Shown here in pieces: positions 10,701 through 18,731 of a DNA stretch of 64,000 bases. Position 1 is the first letter of the stretch. Every line of letters starts with the position of its first letter. Below the pieces are notes generated by a model, which saw only the letters and a list, made by a program, of their open reading frames with translations, was not told the DNA's origin and did no database searches. A program made the translations under genes and the position numbers. Source of the stretch: Thermogemmatispora tikiterensis (GTDB lineage Bacteria > Chloroflexota > Ktedonobacteria > Ktedonobacterales > Ktedonobacteraceae); the NCBI RefSeq assembly GCF_003268475.1, contig NZ_MCIF01000002.1, forward strand, positions 947,261-1,011,260, read 5' to 3'.

Positions 10701-10959
10701 CCACGAATGGCGAGTTCTCGCGCAGGCCAACCTCCAGCACGCGCACCAGGCCGGGATGAAGGACCTGGGCATAGGCCCGCAGCGTCTCCACAAAGCGCAG
10801 ACGCTCTTTCTCAAGGCGCACTGCAGGAAACAACTTGAAAACGACAGGTTTCCCGCTCGTGCGCTCCTCGCCGACATAGGTTTCGGCGAGGCTGGTTTTC
10901 CCCAGGAGATGGCTCAGGCTGTAGGCACCTGGCCCTCCTGCATCGCCCGCTATACTCAT
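4705..10959 (-). CDS. Giant membrane protein with N-terminal Ser/Thr kinase domain and about 1,450-residue polytopic region
   Basis: A 2,084-residue protein. Residues about 10-270 are a Hanks-type kinase domain that departs from consensus: the Gly loop reads LLGKTSLAETY, the catalytic loop is HLDLKPEN (His132, Leu133, Asp134) instead of HRD, and the metal-binding motif is DAG (Asp152) instead of DFG. Lys42 and both Asp residues remain, so activity is possible but not assured. Residues about 315-340 hold two CxxC pairs (CRLC and CPSC), a zinc ribbon. A Pro/Ser-rich linker follows to about residue 590. The rest is a long run of membrane helices. Within it a unit of about 120 residues recurs four to five times, each with a PWY motif and ending in LWLVP or a variant. 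GAGGTG lies upstream of the ATG. It overlaps the next gene by 4 bases. No known family matches the membrane part. Confidence 0.88.
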   Translation of the reverse strand: MSIAGDAGGPGAYSLSHLLGKTSLAETYVGEERTSGKPVVFKLFPAVRLEKERLRFVETLRAYAQVLHPGLVRVLEVGLRENSPFVVTEYAQSGSLRQRYPQGTRLRPEIVLPAVLQIGAALQHLHRQGLFHLDLKPENILFKDDGSLMLSDAGLLSLPTLWQDRLAAERDSAAYLAPEQIMGLPVAASDQYALACLIYEWLSGHPPFIGSFREICAQHLHAPPPPLMGPVSEELKAVLRHALEKDPGKRFPTLQAFIEACVLAMRGTASQPVAASAPSGSSSPGSKSPALPPAPAPSEQVLYQPEGAMATEEQVSQRHLCRLCHRPLPATSATLACPSCGYPSDLQEEQRFLEQLLAELSRLAQAGAASMRLGELASLSVPSLLALRREVRYGAAAVPLGLAIDRYRRRLLEVRQLLASKQLPGPSAAPSKAQTPQRTAAPPAISGAAAAAPGQPASLYGPEPAQLDDTLVRKALQAQQGPQRAAPVGAMPAGEREPASVSRSPHQAPESVLQAPGASVDRPQIAMLQPSTAASSRPISQAATPGRPPLPPRPPRPPHPSPLRTLRPLIESPAALMVALGTFLLLAALLVFHIAQQTFALPVTICAQGFFALMVVITGRSRHFREFRGIYALFFALTVPLLFPDLRSIVSNETPWLLALTALYGAVTYGVLAVSQRFSPFAILCAVALVAADVSLVWAIAPSPWGWWVASGLLVLALIETEALGDPQLAPGDSPLARLLRTSWDVLRAPLAFSAQFLAYILTGIASLLSFLLLLLLLILQPETPPQSTMPLSAFPITLLLALAWFLRVGARLRRSSVQYPLLALITLVVPLTCSLIAPQHARLMSSLGLLLLATCFEGYARLAPPSLWLFLRPGRELTALRFLLLLLIPFLAILPSQAALQQEDLLPGSLIVFASAALLLLMTLFPAPEAAAEGEQLLRPKRSPWLQVLPGGLFVWDYAAIGQGIGWASIGPLWGLGLLCGGLPALSSLLHRLSGRAYASPWEVVTLAVAILILVLLPQQQDLQAMTLVPLLLGAVGYALLVAQRRSLWLFLPGLFLVVGLSLLGLWVSAVLGATDAWAIVLLASSVLLPLLAATLRRFLPAGSAALPRLAPRDWQAERLFTFWEWDWPLTIVALGTSLWLAVLLLVDWANTSNQSLPQWYWSGMALASFSSGSEWLAVGEALVMALAAYLAGLWGRTRLWLVPAALLALAALWLVQDAFVALTAVVVGTAVVGMLVSRLRGQRWAVPWYVAGLFSLLLVMWHALPPLEDQPQAYSAFVLLGLAGVVTVVGLVEKLPEALWLVPLLLLEGSSAALLSPPGEQLPNALLLLGQVPLAALVGLGLSAWLRRRPQAKERQWRWRWTLPWYTGGLAAIGATSVALFARLWAPIHWPGGLEAIGLPRLTDLGPYVLLACAGIATAVSLLEQAPSLLWLVPILVLEVSSLILPDLLSAQLRFVGESVLPLLLVPGCALVALALSRLGDRGREQRLLRASPWYTAALLALGTVSIALFSGTRLPWQQNPYVPLGYAGLATAIGALEGFPEILWLVPLLLLEGSVAALLSPPARQLPNALLLLGQVPLAALAGLGLSAWQRRRPQAEGKRWRWALPWYMAGLICVGATSFALFDPQLWATSLPALARLGPYLLLAFAGLATAVALLEQAPDLLWLVPVLTALATLAAQRYNGPALLPPVLVLLCTLVALGTSQIAQGRWKHLPAPRANQLRLRLGTPWYVTAAFAACATPTFPFVTEQLGTAAVAILLLVSALLAFIVAVVERWPLVSLATSIFGLWGLGALTGMPEPTWRLLPVGVGALAIAFLADRLLQPRASRWSPALAGLIRPSWSWAWVPLIVLTWSVLGLFHPHPWPVTRLPAADSWGPALAALLVYGSGLLLRQVVICWLGVPLALSSIVQLSAGSGQGRPDMAGLALFCLLCTIGLACGAFLQRHWPLRAYVFPLLAANCSGVLAVGIAGSLATEQSSVLGATALLLGYGLLIWLLALGLRLPVLTLLTGLWTAWGLVLLVGFQQLSLPFLPVSLTRDQILTIIGTIATLLGLLSPRRRPEQSVPWQRRAPSPAAPSREETVR
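6121..7060 (-). repeat. Internal direct repeats in the membrane part of the giant kinase
   Basis: About 210 bases at 6121-6330 recur with high similarity at about 6850-7060. The encoded copies share LWLVPLLLLEGS, LLSPP, QLPNALLLLGQVPLAAL and SAW.RRRPQA. More diverged copies lie between and after them, giving a spacing of about 120 residues per unit. This indicates growth of the protein by recent tandem duplication. Confidence 0.8.
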
Positions 10960-11332
10960 GAGTCCACCTCATCGAGGGCATGAACCCAGAAGAGAGAAAA
11001 GAAAGACAAATCCAACACAGATCAGCGGATCAATCGGGCTTCTATCGGAAAAGGACAGGGAGGCGACAGCTCTCAAGCTGAAGTGAGCCAAAGAACGCGC
11101 TGGTGACGGGCAGGAGGACAAGCAACATCTCTGTGCTGACAGCGCCTGATCTGTCGTCTCATCTGCAAGGCAAGATAGCTGTCAAGAGCAATCGTCGCTA
11201 GCAGGCAGCTCACAGGAGTAATGTGACCTCCTTCACAAAGCGGGCGAAGAGGGAAAGCAACTCACGCCGAGCCAGATAGGGAGGGGCGTCCAGGCAACCG
11301 TAAGGAAAGGAAGACGCTGAGAGCAGAAGCCA
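10960..11332. other. Intergenic region upstream of the giant kinase
   Basis: About 370 bases between the kinase start and the metE terminator. No convincing open reading frame is seen. On the minus strand a TTGACA (11180-11185) is present, but no good -10 hexamer lies 16-18 bases from it, so the kinase promoter is not assigned. Confidence 0.4.
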
Positions 11333-11367
11333 GACGGCGCCGGCGGCCTGTCCTCGCCGGCGCCGTC
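11333..11367 (-). terminator. Hairpin downstream of metE
   Basis: GACGGCGCCGGCG (11333-11345) and CGCCGGCGCCGTC (11355-11367) form a perfect 13-bp GC-rich stem with a 9-base loop, about 38 bases after the metE stop. It lacks a T-run but is the natural end of the nrdA-nrdB-metE unit. Confidence 0.65.
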
Positions 11368-11404
11368 GTTAGTTGATCTGGGCCCGGCCCGGGGCGAGCA
11401 CTGC

Positions 11405-13750
11405 TTAGCGGGCAGGGCCTGATTGTACCTCAGCCTGTCCACTAGCCAGGCGTGTGCGTACAGCGCGCACTGCCTGCACCAGGTTGGTCAGGGCTGGCCT
11501 GACCTCCTCCCAGCGACGGGTTTTGAGACCGCAATCGGGATTAACCCATACCTGCTCTGCGGGCAACACCTCTAGAATGCGCAGCAGGCGCTGCTCGTAC
11601 TCACTAACCGAAGGGACATGCGGAGAATGGACATCGTAGACGCCCGGACCAATTTCATTCGGGTAGCGATAGCGGACAAAGGCGTTGAGCAGCTCCAGGC
11701 GCGAGCGCGAAGCCTCGATCGAGAGCACATCGGCATCCATTGCGGCGATGGCCTCGATGATATCGCCGAACTCAGCATAGCACATGTGCGTATGGATCTG
11801 CGTCTCGTCGCGCACCGAGGCCGAGACCAGGCGGAAGCAATCGACGGCCCAGTCGAGGTAGCTGGCCCACTCCGAGCGGCGCAGTGGCAGGCCCTCGCGC
11901 AGAGCCGGCTCATCGATCTGGATCACGCGAATTCCCGCCGCCTCCAGATCCTGAACCTCATCGTGCAGGGCCAACGCCAACTGATAGCAGGTCTCGGCAC
12001 GCGGCTGATCGTCGCGCACAAAGGACCACTGCATCATGGTCACCGGGCCGGTCAGCATCCCCTTGACAGGGCGCGTTGTCAGCGACTGAGCAAAGGCTGA
12101 CCAGCGCACAGTCATGGGGCCGCGGCGCTGGACATCGCCATAGATGACCGGCGGGCGCACGCAGCGCGAGCCATAGCTCTGGACCCAGCCATTGCGCGTG
12201 AAGAGGAAGCCGTCGAGTTGCTCAGCGAAGTACTCGACCATGTCGCTGCGCTCGAATTCGCCATGCACCAGGACATCAAGACCGATCTCCTCCTGAAAAC
12301 GAATGGTGCGCTCGATCTCGCCCCGGATAAAGGCCTCGTACCCGGCGGCGTCCAGGCGCCCATTCTTGAAAGCGGCCCGCGCGGCGCGCACCTCGTCGGT
12401 CTGGGGGAAGGAGCCGATGGTCGTGGTTGGCAAGAGTGGTAGCTGCAGCTGCGCGCGCTGTCGCTGGCGGCGCACAGCGTAAGGACTCTGCCGACGCGCA
12501 TGCTGGGTCCGCACCTGGCGCACGCGCTGATCGATCTCCTCGTTGTGGATGCGCGGCGAGGTACGGCGGCGCTCGACGGCCTGCCGGTTGCGCTCCAGCT
12601 CATGGGCAATCGCCTGCCGTCCCTCGTTGGCTGCCCGCGTCAGGAGGACAATTTCCTGCAGTTTCTGGTTGGCGAAGGCCAGCCATTGCTTCAGTTCGGC
12701 GTCCAGCTCGCTCTCCAGCTCCAGATCGACGGGCACGTGCAAGAGCGAGCAAGAGGGAGCCAGGAGAATGCGCTCGGAGCCGAGACGTTCAACCGCTCGC
12801 TCAATGAGGGCAAGGGCCTGCTCGAAATCGGTGCGCCAGACATTGCGCCCGTCGACGATCCCCAGAGAGAGCATCAGAGACGAGGGAGCTTCGGCCAGAG
12901 CGCGCTCCAGCTGCTGGGGGGCGCGCACCAGGTCGAGATGTACGGCGGCAACCGGGAGGTGTAAGACCGTGGAGAGGGCCGGGCCCAGGTCGCCAAAGTA
13001 GGTCGCCAGCAACAGACGCAGCGAGGGTGCAGCCTGGCTGAGCCGGATGTAGCTCTGCTCGATGGCCGGCAGAGCAGCAGGCTCAAGGTCCAGTACCAGA
13101 CATGGCTCATCGAGCTGCACCCAGTCGGCGCCCGCCGCGGCCAGACGCTGGAGCAGCTCCTCGTAGACTGGCAGCAACTGCTCTAACAGCCCCAGGGGCG
13201 AGAGGTCCTCTCGGTGCGTCTTGCCGAGGAGCAGAAACGAGACCGGCCCCAGCAGGACCGGGCGGGTGTGGATGCCCAGGCTCCTGGCCTCGTTGAACTC
13301 ATCCAGTGGTTTGGTTGAGGTAAGGCGAAAAGAGAGATCTTCCTCAAACTCGGGCACGATATAGTGATAATTCGTGTCGAACCATTTGGTCATCTCCATC
13401 GGCGGCACTGCCTCACCCGCTGGGCCGGCTTCAACGCCGCGGGCCATTGCAAAATAGGTTGACAGGTCCAGCGCCAGCGCCCCATTGTCGCCGGCGCGGC
13501 GATAGCGCCGCGGAACCGCCCCCACTACCAGTGCCATATCCAGCACGTGGTCATAGAGTGAAAAGTCGTTGGCCGGGATCTGGTCCAGCCCCAGGCGCTG
13601 CTGGAGCTGCCAGTGTTCCCGACGCAGTGCAGCGGCCTGCTCGCGCAGTCCTTGCTCGTCCAGCTTCCCTGCCCAGAACTGCTCAAGCGCCCGCTTCAGC
13701 TCGCGCTTCGCGCCAATGCGCGGGTAGCCGAGATTGGTAGCCTGCACCAT
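11405..13750 (-). CDS. metE: Cobalamin-independent methionine synthase
   Basis: 5-methyltetrahydropteroyltriglutamate-homocysteine methyltransferase, 781 residues, the usual full length. It transfers a methyl group from polyglutamylated methyl-folate to homocysteine using zinc, in the cytoplasm, as the last step of methionine synthesis. The N-terminus NLGYPRIGAKRELK and the C-terminal catalytic half are both intact. The zinc ligands can be placed as His655, Cys657 (THMCYAEFGD), Glu679 (SIEASRS) and Cys740 (NPDCGLK). Each is 14 residues beyond the E. coli ligands His641, Cys643, Glu665 and Cys726. GGAGGG precedes the ATG. It is the third gene after nrdA and nrdB, 74 bases from nrdB, with no terminator between, so it should share the cobalamin riboswitch upstream. 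B12-repressed metE genes are well known. Sharing a unit with B12-independent ribonucleotide reductase makes physiological sense. Confidence 0.97.
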   Translation of the reverse strand: MVQATNLGYPRIGAKRELKRALEQFWAGKLDEQGLREQAAALRREHWQLQQRLGLDQIPANDFSLYDHVLDMALVVGAVPRRYRRAGDNGALALDLSTYFAMARGVEAGPAGEAVPPMEMTKWFDTNYHYIVPEFEEDLSFRLTSTKPLDEFNEARSLGIHTRPVLLGPVSFLLLGKTHREDLSPLGLLEQLLPVYEELLQRLAAAGADWVQLDEPCLVLDLEPAALPAIEQSYIRLSQAAPSLRLLLATYFGDLGPALSTVLHLPVAAVHLDLVRAPQQLERALAEAPSSLMLSLGIVDGRNVWRTDFEQALALIERAVERLGSERILLAPSCSLLHVPVDLELESELDAELKQWLAFANQKLQEIVLLTRAANEGRQAIAHELERNRQAVERRRTSPRIHNEEIDQRVRQVRTQHARRQSPYAVRRQRQRAQLQLPLLPTTTIGSFPQTDEVRAARAAFKNGRLDAAGYEAFIRGEIERTIRFQEEIGLDVLVHGEFERSDMVEYFAEQLDGFLFTRNGWVQSYGSRCVRPPVIYGDVQRRGPMTVRWSAFAQSLTTRPVKGMLTGPVTMMQWSFVRDDQPRAETCYQLALALHDEVQDLEAAGIRVIQIDEPALREGLPLRRSEWASYLDWAVDCFRLVSASVRDETQIHTHMCYAEFGDIIEAIAAMDADVLSIEASRSRLELLNAFVRYRYPNEIGPGVYDVHSPHVPSVSEYEQRLLRILEVLPAEQVWVNPDCGLKTRRWEEVRPALTNLVQAVRAVRTRLASGQAEVQSGPAR

Positions 13751-13824
13751 AATCCTCCCTCTTCCTTTCCTCGCGTCTGGTCCGGTCCGACGCGGCAGCG
13801 ATCAGCAGGGCACGTTCGTCGCCG

Positions 13825-14859
13825 CTAATCCCATTCGAGCGTCGCCGCCGATCGATACTCCGTGACCCGCGTCTCAAAGAAATTCTTCTCCTTGCTCAGG
13901 TCAATGGTCTCGCTCAGCCAGGGGAAGGGATGCGGCTCGTGATAGACCGCCGGCAGGCCGATGCGCTCCAGGCGTCGATCGGCAATATGACGTACGTAAC
14001 GCGCAAAAGCCGGGGCGTGCAGGCCCGCGATCCCCTCTGGCAGGCAGTCGTAAGCGTAAGCGATCTCTAGTTCCACCGCCTCCTCAATCAACTCCATAAT
14101 ATGCCGCTCAAACTCGGGTGTCCAGAGGTCAGGGTTCTCAACCTTGATCCCGTTGATCAGGTCAATGCCGAAGTTAAGATGAATGGTCTCGTCGCGCAGA
14201 ATATACTGGAACTGCTGGCCGATGCCTGTCATGAGGTTGCGACGGTGGAAGGAGAGGATCATGGCGAAGCCGCTGTAGAAGAAGATGCCCTCCATGATCA
14301 CATAGTAGCCGATGAGGTTGTCCAGAAACTGCTGGGCCTGTTCCGGTTCGGCAGTCGAGAACGTGGGGTCGAGGAGCGCGTAGGTCAGCTTCATCTCGAA
14401 GGCATCCTTGCGCTGAATGGCCGGGATGCGGTGGTACATCGTGAAGACTTCGCGCTCATCCAGGCCCAGGCTCTCGACAATGTAGAGGAAGGCGTGGGTA
14501 TGGACCGCCTCCTCAAAGGCTTGCCGGAGCAGATACTGGCGACATTCGGCGTTGGTGATGTGCTTGAAGATGGCCAGGACCAGGTTGTTGCCAACCAGGC
14601 TCTCGGCGGTGGCAAAGAAGCCCAGGTTACGCATGATGACCAGGCGTTCGGCCTCGGAGAGGCGATTGCTACGCCAGAGTTCGATGTCGCTGGCCATCGG
14701 GACCTCGTTGGGCATCCAGTGGTTGGCGCAGCCATTCAGATAGTGCTCCCAGGCCCAGCGATATTTGAGCGGCATCAGCTGGTTGACGCTGACGGCAGGT
14801 CCGTTGATGAGGCGTTTCTCTTCAAGAATATCTTTCTGGTTAAAGGCGTCGGTCGCCAT
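13825..14859 (-). CDS. nrdB: Ribonucleotide reductase class I beta subunit, class Ic (Mn/Fe) type
   Basis: The R2 subunit, 344 residues, which houses the metal cofactor that starts radical chemistry in the alpha subunit for dNTP synthesis. The dimetal ligands are Glu86 (ATAES), Glu117 and His120 (EEAVHTHAF), Glu190 (IMEG), Glu224 and His227 (RDETIH). All lie exactly three residues before those of Chlamydia trachomatis R2 (Glu89, Glu120, His123, Glu193, Glu227, His230). The radical-tyrosine position, four after the first His, is Phe124, as is Phe127 in Chlamydia. This is the mark of class Ic, which uses a Mn(IV)/Fe(III) cofactor instead of a tyrosyl radical. The first ligand being Glu rather than Asp agrees. 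A Tyr near the C-terminus ([11 protein letters not shown]) can serve radical transfer. AAGGAG precedes the ATG. It lies between nrdA and metE in one unit. The metal content is inferred, not seen. Confidence 0.95.
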   Translation of the reverse strand: MATDAFNQKDILEEKRLINGPAVSVNQLMPLKYRWAWEHYLNGCANHWMPNEVPMASDIELWRSNRLSEAERLVIMRNLGFFATAESLVGNNLVLAIFKHITNAECRQYLLRQAFEEAVHTHAFLYIVESLGLDEREVFTMYHRIPAIQRKDAFEMKLTYALLDPTFSTAEPEQAQQFLDNLIGYYVIMEGIFFYSGFAMILSFHRRNLMTGIGQQFQYILRDETIHLNFGIDLINGIKVENPDLWTPEFERHIMELIEEAVELEIAYAYDCLPEGIAGLHAPAFARYVRHIADRRLERIGLPAVYHEPHPFPWLSETIDLSKEKNFFETRVTEYRSAATLEWD

Positions 14860-14936
14860 TGGTCTTGGTTCTCCTTCTAGGGTGCCCGTGTGTTGCGTGG
14901 CGTGGCACCAGGGCCAACGGGAAATGATGGCCTACT

Positions 14937-17468
14937 CTACTGGCAAGCTTCACAGTCGTCATCGAGCGAGCAAGCTGCGGCGGGACTGGCAGCGGACGGC
15001 AGGGTCAGAGGAGCCGCCTCCGTTTGGCTCTCATGGCTGCCAGCTTGCGGGGGCTGGCTGGCCTCTTTGAAGGCTCCGCGCCTGATCTGGATGGCGCTGG
15101 AAGGGCTGACATTCTTCATCCAGCGCGGCTGGATTCCCCAGCGATTAATATCGACCGTCGATTTCTCGACCTGGGTCGCGGCCAGCGTGCGCAGGTAGTA
15201 GGTCGTTTTGAGTCCCTTTTTCCAGGCCCGCATATAGATCTCATGCAGTTGCTTGCCGCTGGGCGAGGCCAGGTAGAGATTGAGCGACTGCCCCATGTCG
15301 ATCCACTTCTGGCGCCGGCTGGCGCACTCGATCAGCCAGCGCGGGTCGATCTCGAAGGCTGTCAGGTAGCGTTGCTTCAGTTCCTCTGGCACCATTGGCA
15401 GCTCCTGCAAGGAGCCGTCGTAGTACTTGAGGGCTTCCAGCATGTCGGCGTTCCAGAGGCCGGCGGCCTTCAGGTCGTTGACCAGGAAGGTGTTGACCGT
15501 GGTGAACTCGCCCGACAGGGTACTCTTGACATAGAGGTTCTTGTAGATCGGCTCGATCGACGGGCTGACGCCGACGATCAAAGAGATGGTGGCCGTCGGG
15601 GCGATGGCCAGGACATTGCTATTGCGCATGCCATGCTGGCGGATGTGGGTGCGCACCGCTTCCCAGTCGAGGGTGGTGCGGCGGTCCATCTCCAGGGGTT
15701 GGCCGCGCTCCTGCTCCAGCAAGGCGATGGTATCGATAGGCAGCAGACCACGGTCCCACTTGGAGCCGCGATAGCTGGGATAGGGGCCGCGTTCGGCAGC
15801 CAGCTCACTGGAAGCCAGGATGGCATAGTAGGAGATAGCTTCCATGCTGCGATCGGCGAACTCGACCGCCTCCTGGGAGGCGTAGCTGAGGCCGAGCAGG
15901 AAGAGGGCATCCTGGAAGCCCATGACGCCAAGCCCGACGGGACGATGGCGCAGGTTGGCCGTGCGCGCCTCCGGAGTGGGATAGTAATTGATGTCGATGA
16001 CGTTGTCGAGCATGCGCATGGCCGTTTGAATGGTTGACCGTAACTTTTGGTGATCGAGCTGACCATTGACAATGTGGGCCACCAGGTTGAGCGAGCCGAG
16101 ATTGCAGACGGCGGTTTCCTCTTCCGAGGTGTTGAGCAAGATCTCCGTGCAGAGATTGCTGCTGTGGATGACGCCGGCGTGGTCCTGGGGCGAGCGCACA
16201 TTGGCCGGATCTTTCCAGGTCAGCCAGGGGTGGCCGGTCTCGAAGAGGCGGGTGAGCATCTTGCGCCAGAGTTCGACCGCTGGCAGACGCTTGAAGAGGC
16301 GAATCTTGCCCTCATCGGCCAGGCGCTCGTACTCGCGGTAGCGCTCGGCGAAGGCGCGGCCATAGAGTTCGTGCAGGTCGGGCACCTCATCAGGGCTGAA
16401 GAGGGTCCACTGCTCCCCGCGCTCGACGCGGCGCATAAACTCGTCGGAGATCCAGCAGGCCGTATGCAGATCGTGGGTCCGGCGGCGTTCATCGCCGGTG
16501 TTGCGCCGCAGATCCAGAAAGTCTTCGATGTCCAGGTGCCAGTTCTCCAGATAGGCGCAGACGGCGCCCTTGCGCTTGCCGCCCTGGTTGACGGCCACAG
16601 CGGTATCGTTGACGACCTTGAGGAAGGGAATGACTCCCTGGCTACGGCCATTGGTGCCCCGGATGTGTGCGCCCAGAGCGCGCACGCGGGTCCAGTCGTT
16701 GCCCAGGCCGCCGGCCCACTTGGAGAGCAGGGCATTATCCTGAATGGACTTGAAGATGTGCCAGAGATCGTCTTTGACGGTGGTCAGGTAGCACGAAGAG
16801 AGCTGCGGGTGGGAGGTGCCTGCATTGAAGAGCGTAGGCGTTGCCGGCGTGAAATAGAACTGCGAGAGCACTTCGTAGAATTCGGCGACGCGCTCCTCCC
16901 GGTGCGCTTCGTTGAGAGCCAGGCCCATAGCCACGCGCAGCCAGAGCAGTTGCGGCAATTCGAAGCGCTGCCCCTCGTACTGGAGCAGATAGCGATCGTA
17001 GAGCGTCTGCAGCCCGGGATAGGTGAAGAGCAGGTCGCGCTCGGGATGAATCAGGGCGGCGATGCGTTCCAGGTCGAAGGTGGCCAGGCGGGGATCAAGC
17101 AGCCCGGTGTCGAGGCCACGCTGGATGTAGCGCGGCAGATAGCGCCGATAGGCGCTTTGCATGGCGGCAAAGCTGCAGGGGAGGTGCTCGTCCGGGCTGA
17201 GCGCCTCGCGATAGAGTGACAGGAGCAGGATGCGAGCGGTGATGTAGCTGAAGGCCGGTTCTTGCTCGATATGGGCACGCGCTACCAGCAGCAGTGCCTG
17301 CCACAGCTCCGTTTCGGAGAGGCCAGCACTGAGGGTGGCCTGGACCTCCTCCAGGAGCTGGGCGCGGTCGACACGATCCTCAAAGCCGTGGCAGACCTCG
17401 GCAAGCACCTGCTCGGGGTCGATGGCCACGGGGGTGGCCGGGCGCGTCTGATTCGCTGGGAATGACAT
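14937..17468 (-). CDS. nrdA: Ribonucleotide reductase class I alpha subunit
   Basis: The catalytic R1 subunit, 843 residues, reducing ribonucleoside diphosphates. The active-site residues are visible: Cys226 (SSCYL), the thiyl Cys440 within NLCTE with Asn438 and Glu442, and Cys455 (AVCNLGS). Three of these are one residue beyond E. coli numbering (225, 437-441). The tyrosine pair of the radical path is in [11 protein letters not shown], and the redox-active tail is CEAC at the end. The N-terminus runs straight into the helical R1 domain and I see no complete ATP-cone, so overall-activity control by dATP may be missing. The Shine-Dalgarno AAGGAGG sits 8 bases before the ATG and directly after an intrinsic terminator that belongs to the cobalamin riboswitch leader. 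It is first gene of nrdA-nrdB-metE. Confidence 0.96.
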   Translation of the reverse strand: MSFPANQTRPATPVAIDPEQVLAEVCHGFEDRVDRAQLLEEVQATLSAGLSETELWQALLLVARAHIEQEPAFSYITARILLLSLYREALSPDEHLPCSFAAMQSAYRRYLPRYIQRGLDTGLLDPRLATFDLERIAALIHPERDLLFTYPGLQTLYDRYLLQYEGQRFELPQLLWLRVAMGLALNEAHREERVAEFYEVLSQFYFTPATPTLFNAGTSHPQLSSCYLTTVKDDLWHIFKSIQDNALLSKWAGGLGNDWTRVRALGAHIRGTNGRSQGVIPFLKVVNDTAVAVNQGGKRKGAVCAYLENWHLDIEDFLDLRRNTGDERRRTHDLHTACWISDEFMRRVERGEQWTLFSPDEVPDLHELYGRAFAERYREYERLADEGKIRLFKRLPAVELWRKMLTRLFETGHPWLTWKDPANVRSPQDHAGVIHSSNLCTEILLNTSEEETAVCNLGSLNLVAHIVNGQLDHQKLRSTIQTAMRMLDNVIDINYYPTPEARTANLRHRPVGLGVMGFQDALFLLGLSYASQEAVEFADRSMEAISYYAILASSELAAERGPYPSYRGSKWDRGLLPIDTIALLEQERGQPLEMDRRTTLDWEAVRTHIRQHGMRNSNVLAIAPTATISLIVGVSPSIEPIYKNLYVKSTLSGEFTTVNTFLVNDLKAAGLWNADMLEALKYYDGSLQELPMVPEELKQRYLTAFEIDPRWLIECASRRQKWIDMGQSLNLYLASPSGKQLHEIYMRAWKKGLKTTYYLRTLAATQVEKSTVDINRWGIQPRWMKNVSPSSAIQIRRGAFKEASQPPQAGSHESQTEAAPLTLPSAASPAAACSLDDDCEACQ

Positions 17469-17490
17469 GCCGTTTTCCCTCCTTGAGATG

Positions 17491-17524
17491 AAAAAAAAGC
17501 CTGTTCCCTCGACGGAAACAGGCT
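17491..17524 (-). terminator. Riboswitch expression-platform terminator before nrdA
   Basis: On the minus strand AGCCTGTTTCC, a 5-base loop and GGGAACAGGCT form an 11-bp stem with one G-U pair, followed by eight Ts. The gene's ribosome binding site begins only a few bases later. It can act only as a conditional stop for the nrdA-nrdB-metE message, which fits control by B12 binding upstream. Confidence 0.9.
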
Positions 17525-17589
17525 GACACGCACAGACAGCCTCGTGAACGGGCTGCCCGCTGGTCTACCCTTTCACGCGAAGGGATCGA

Positions 17590-17815
<226 letters not shown>

Positions 17816-17858
17816 TTCGGTTGCCAATGAGCACAAGATATAGGTAGGTACGGGCGGT

Positions 17859-17887
17859 AAGATACCATATGTTGTGTCGGAAGTCAA
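17859..17887 (-). promoter_or_regulatory. Sigma-70-type promoter of the nrdA-nrdB-metE unit
   Basis: TTGACT (17882-17887) and TATCTT (17859-17864) on the minus strand are separated by exactly 17 bases. Transcription would start near 17852, giving a leader that contains the whole riboswitch and its terminator. Confidence 0.7.
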
Positions 17888-17935
17888 GCAGGAGAGGCCG
17901 GCTCTCCCCTGGTACTTCTTTCCTGTTTTTGGGGT

Positions 17936-18724
17936 TCAGGACGAGGCACCACTGTAGTAGCGAATGGCGAAGCGCCAGAAGAGGCGCGAGGCCAGCAGGG
18001 CGAGGGCTGCGAGCAGCAGGGTAGCCGCCAGGACCAGCCAGGTGAGGCGGGCGGTCAGGGCTTCGGCGGGCACGGTCACAGCGAAGGCGACCGGGACGAC
18101 GAAGGTCAGGACGGCGCGCAGCCAGCTGGGATAGATGTCGACCGGCCAGCGCCCGGCCTCGTACATGCTCTCGAAGATGACGAGGATATTCTCCATGCGC
18201 ACATACCAGAAGGAGAGGGTGGCCAGGAAGAGCACAAAGCTATAGATGATGACAGCGCCGGCCAGTAAGGTCAGAGCGAAGGCCAGCAACTGGAGGGGTC
18301 CGGGCAGGCTGCCATGCCAGAGCATGGCCCCTACGAGCAAGGCTATTCCGAGCAAGACGTCGAGGAGTTTCCACATGTCGATCTGCTGGATGCTGACGAG
18401 CAGCTGGGCGTCCTCGGGTCTGGTGAGCACGTAGTCGAGGGTGCCCTGGCGCACCTGCTCAATGAGGCGGTTCATACCGGGCAGGATGATCATGTTGATG
18501 GTGCCCCCGATGAGGAAGTAGACGCCGATGAGGGTGAGCAGTTCGTCGGCACTCCAGCCATTGAGGGCCCGGGTATAGGAGAAGACAACGCTGATGAAAG
18601 CCAGGGCCGTGCCCAGGTCAATCAGTGACTCGACGATCTGCAGCCAGAAGCTGGCCCGATAGGCCAGTTCGCCCAGGATGCTGACGCGGAAAAAGGTCCA
18701 CAGGAGACGCAGATAGGTACGCAT
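17936..18724 (-). CDS. ABC-2 type transporter permease
   Basis: A 262-residue membrane protein with about six helices, of the ABC-2 group with a short cytoplasmic N-terminus (MRTYLRLLWTFFRVSILGELAYR) typical of the DUF990-like exporter permeases. It is the second of two permeases that would form a heterodimeric channel with the ATPase encoded two genes upstream. AGGAGG stands 10 bases before the ATG and the gap from the previous gene is 7 bases, so the three genes form one operon. Substrate is unknown; related systems export drugs, viologens or lipids. The stop is about 50 bases before the nrdA promoter. Confidence 0.88.
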   Translation of the reverse strand: MRTYLRLLWTFFRVSILGELAYRASFWLQIVESLIDLGTALAFISVVFSYTRALNGWSADELLTLIGVYFLIGGTINMIILPGMNRLIEQVRQGTLDYVLTRPEDAQLLVSIQQIDMWKLLDVLLGIALLVGAMLWHGSLPGPLQLLAFALTLLAGAVIIYSFVLFLATLSFWYVRMENILVIFESMYEAGRWPVDIYPSWLRAVLTFVVPVAFAVTVPAEALTARLTWLVLAATLLLAALALLASRLFWRFAIRYYSGASS

Positions 18725-18731
18725 AGCAGAC

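Noticed and set aside
16047-17219. Long plus-strand open frame of about 390 codons
   Set aside because: It is antisense to nrdA, whose catalytic residues are all in place. High GC with strong third-position bias creates long opposite frames. No domain or ribosome binding site is seen.
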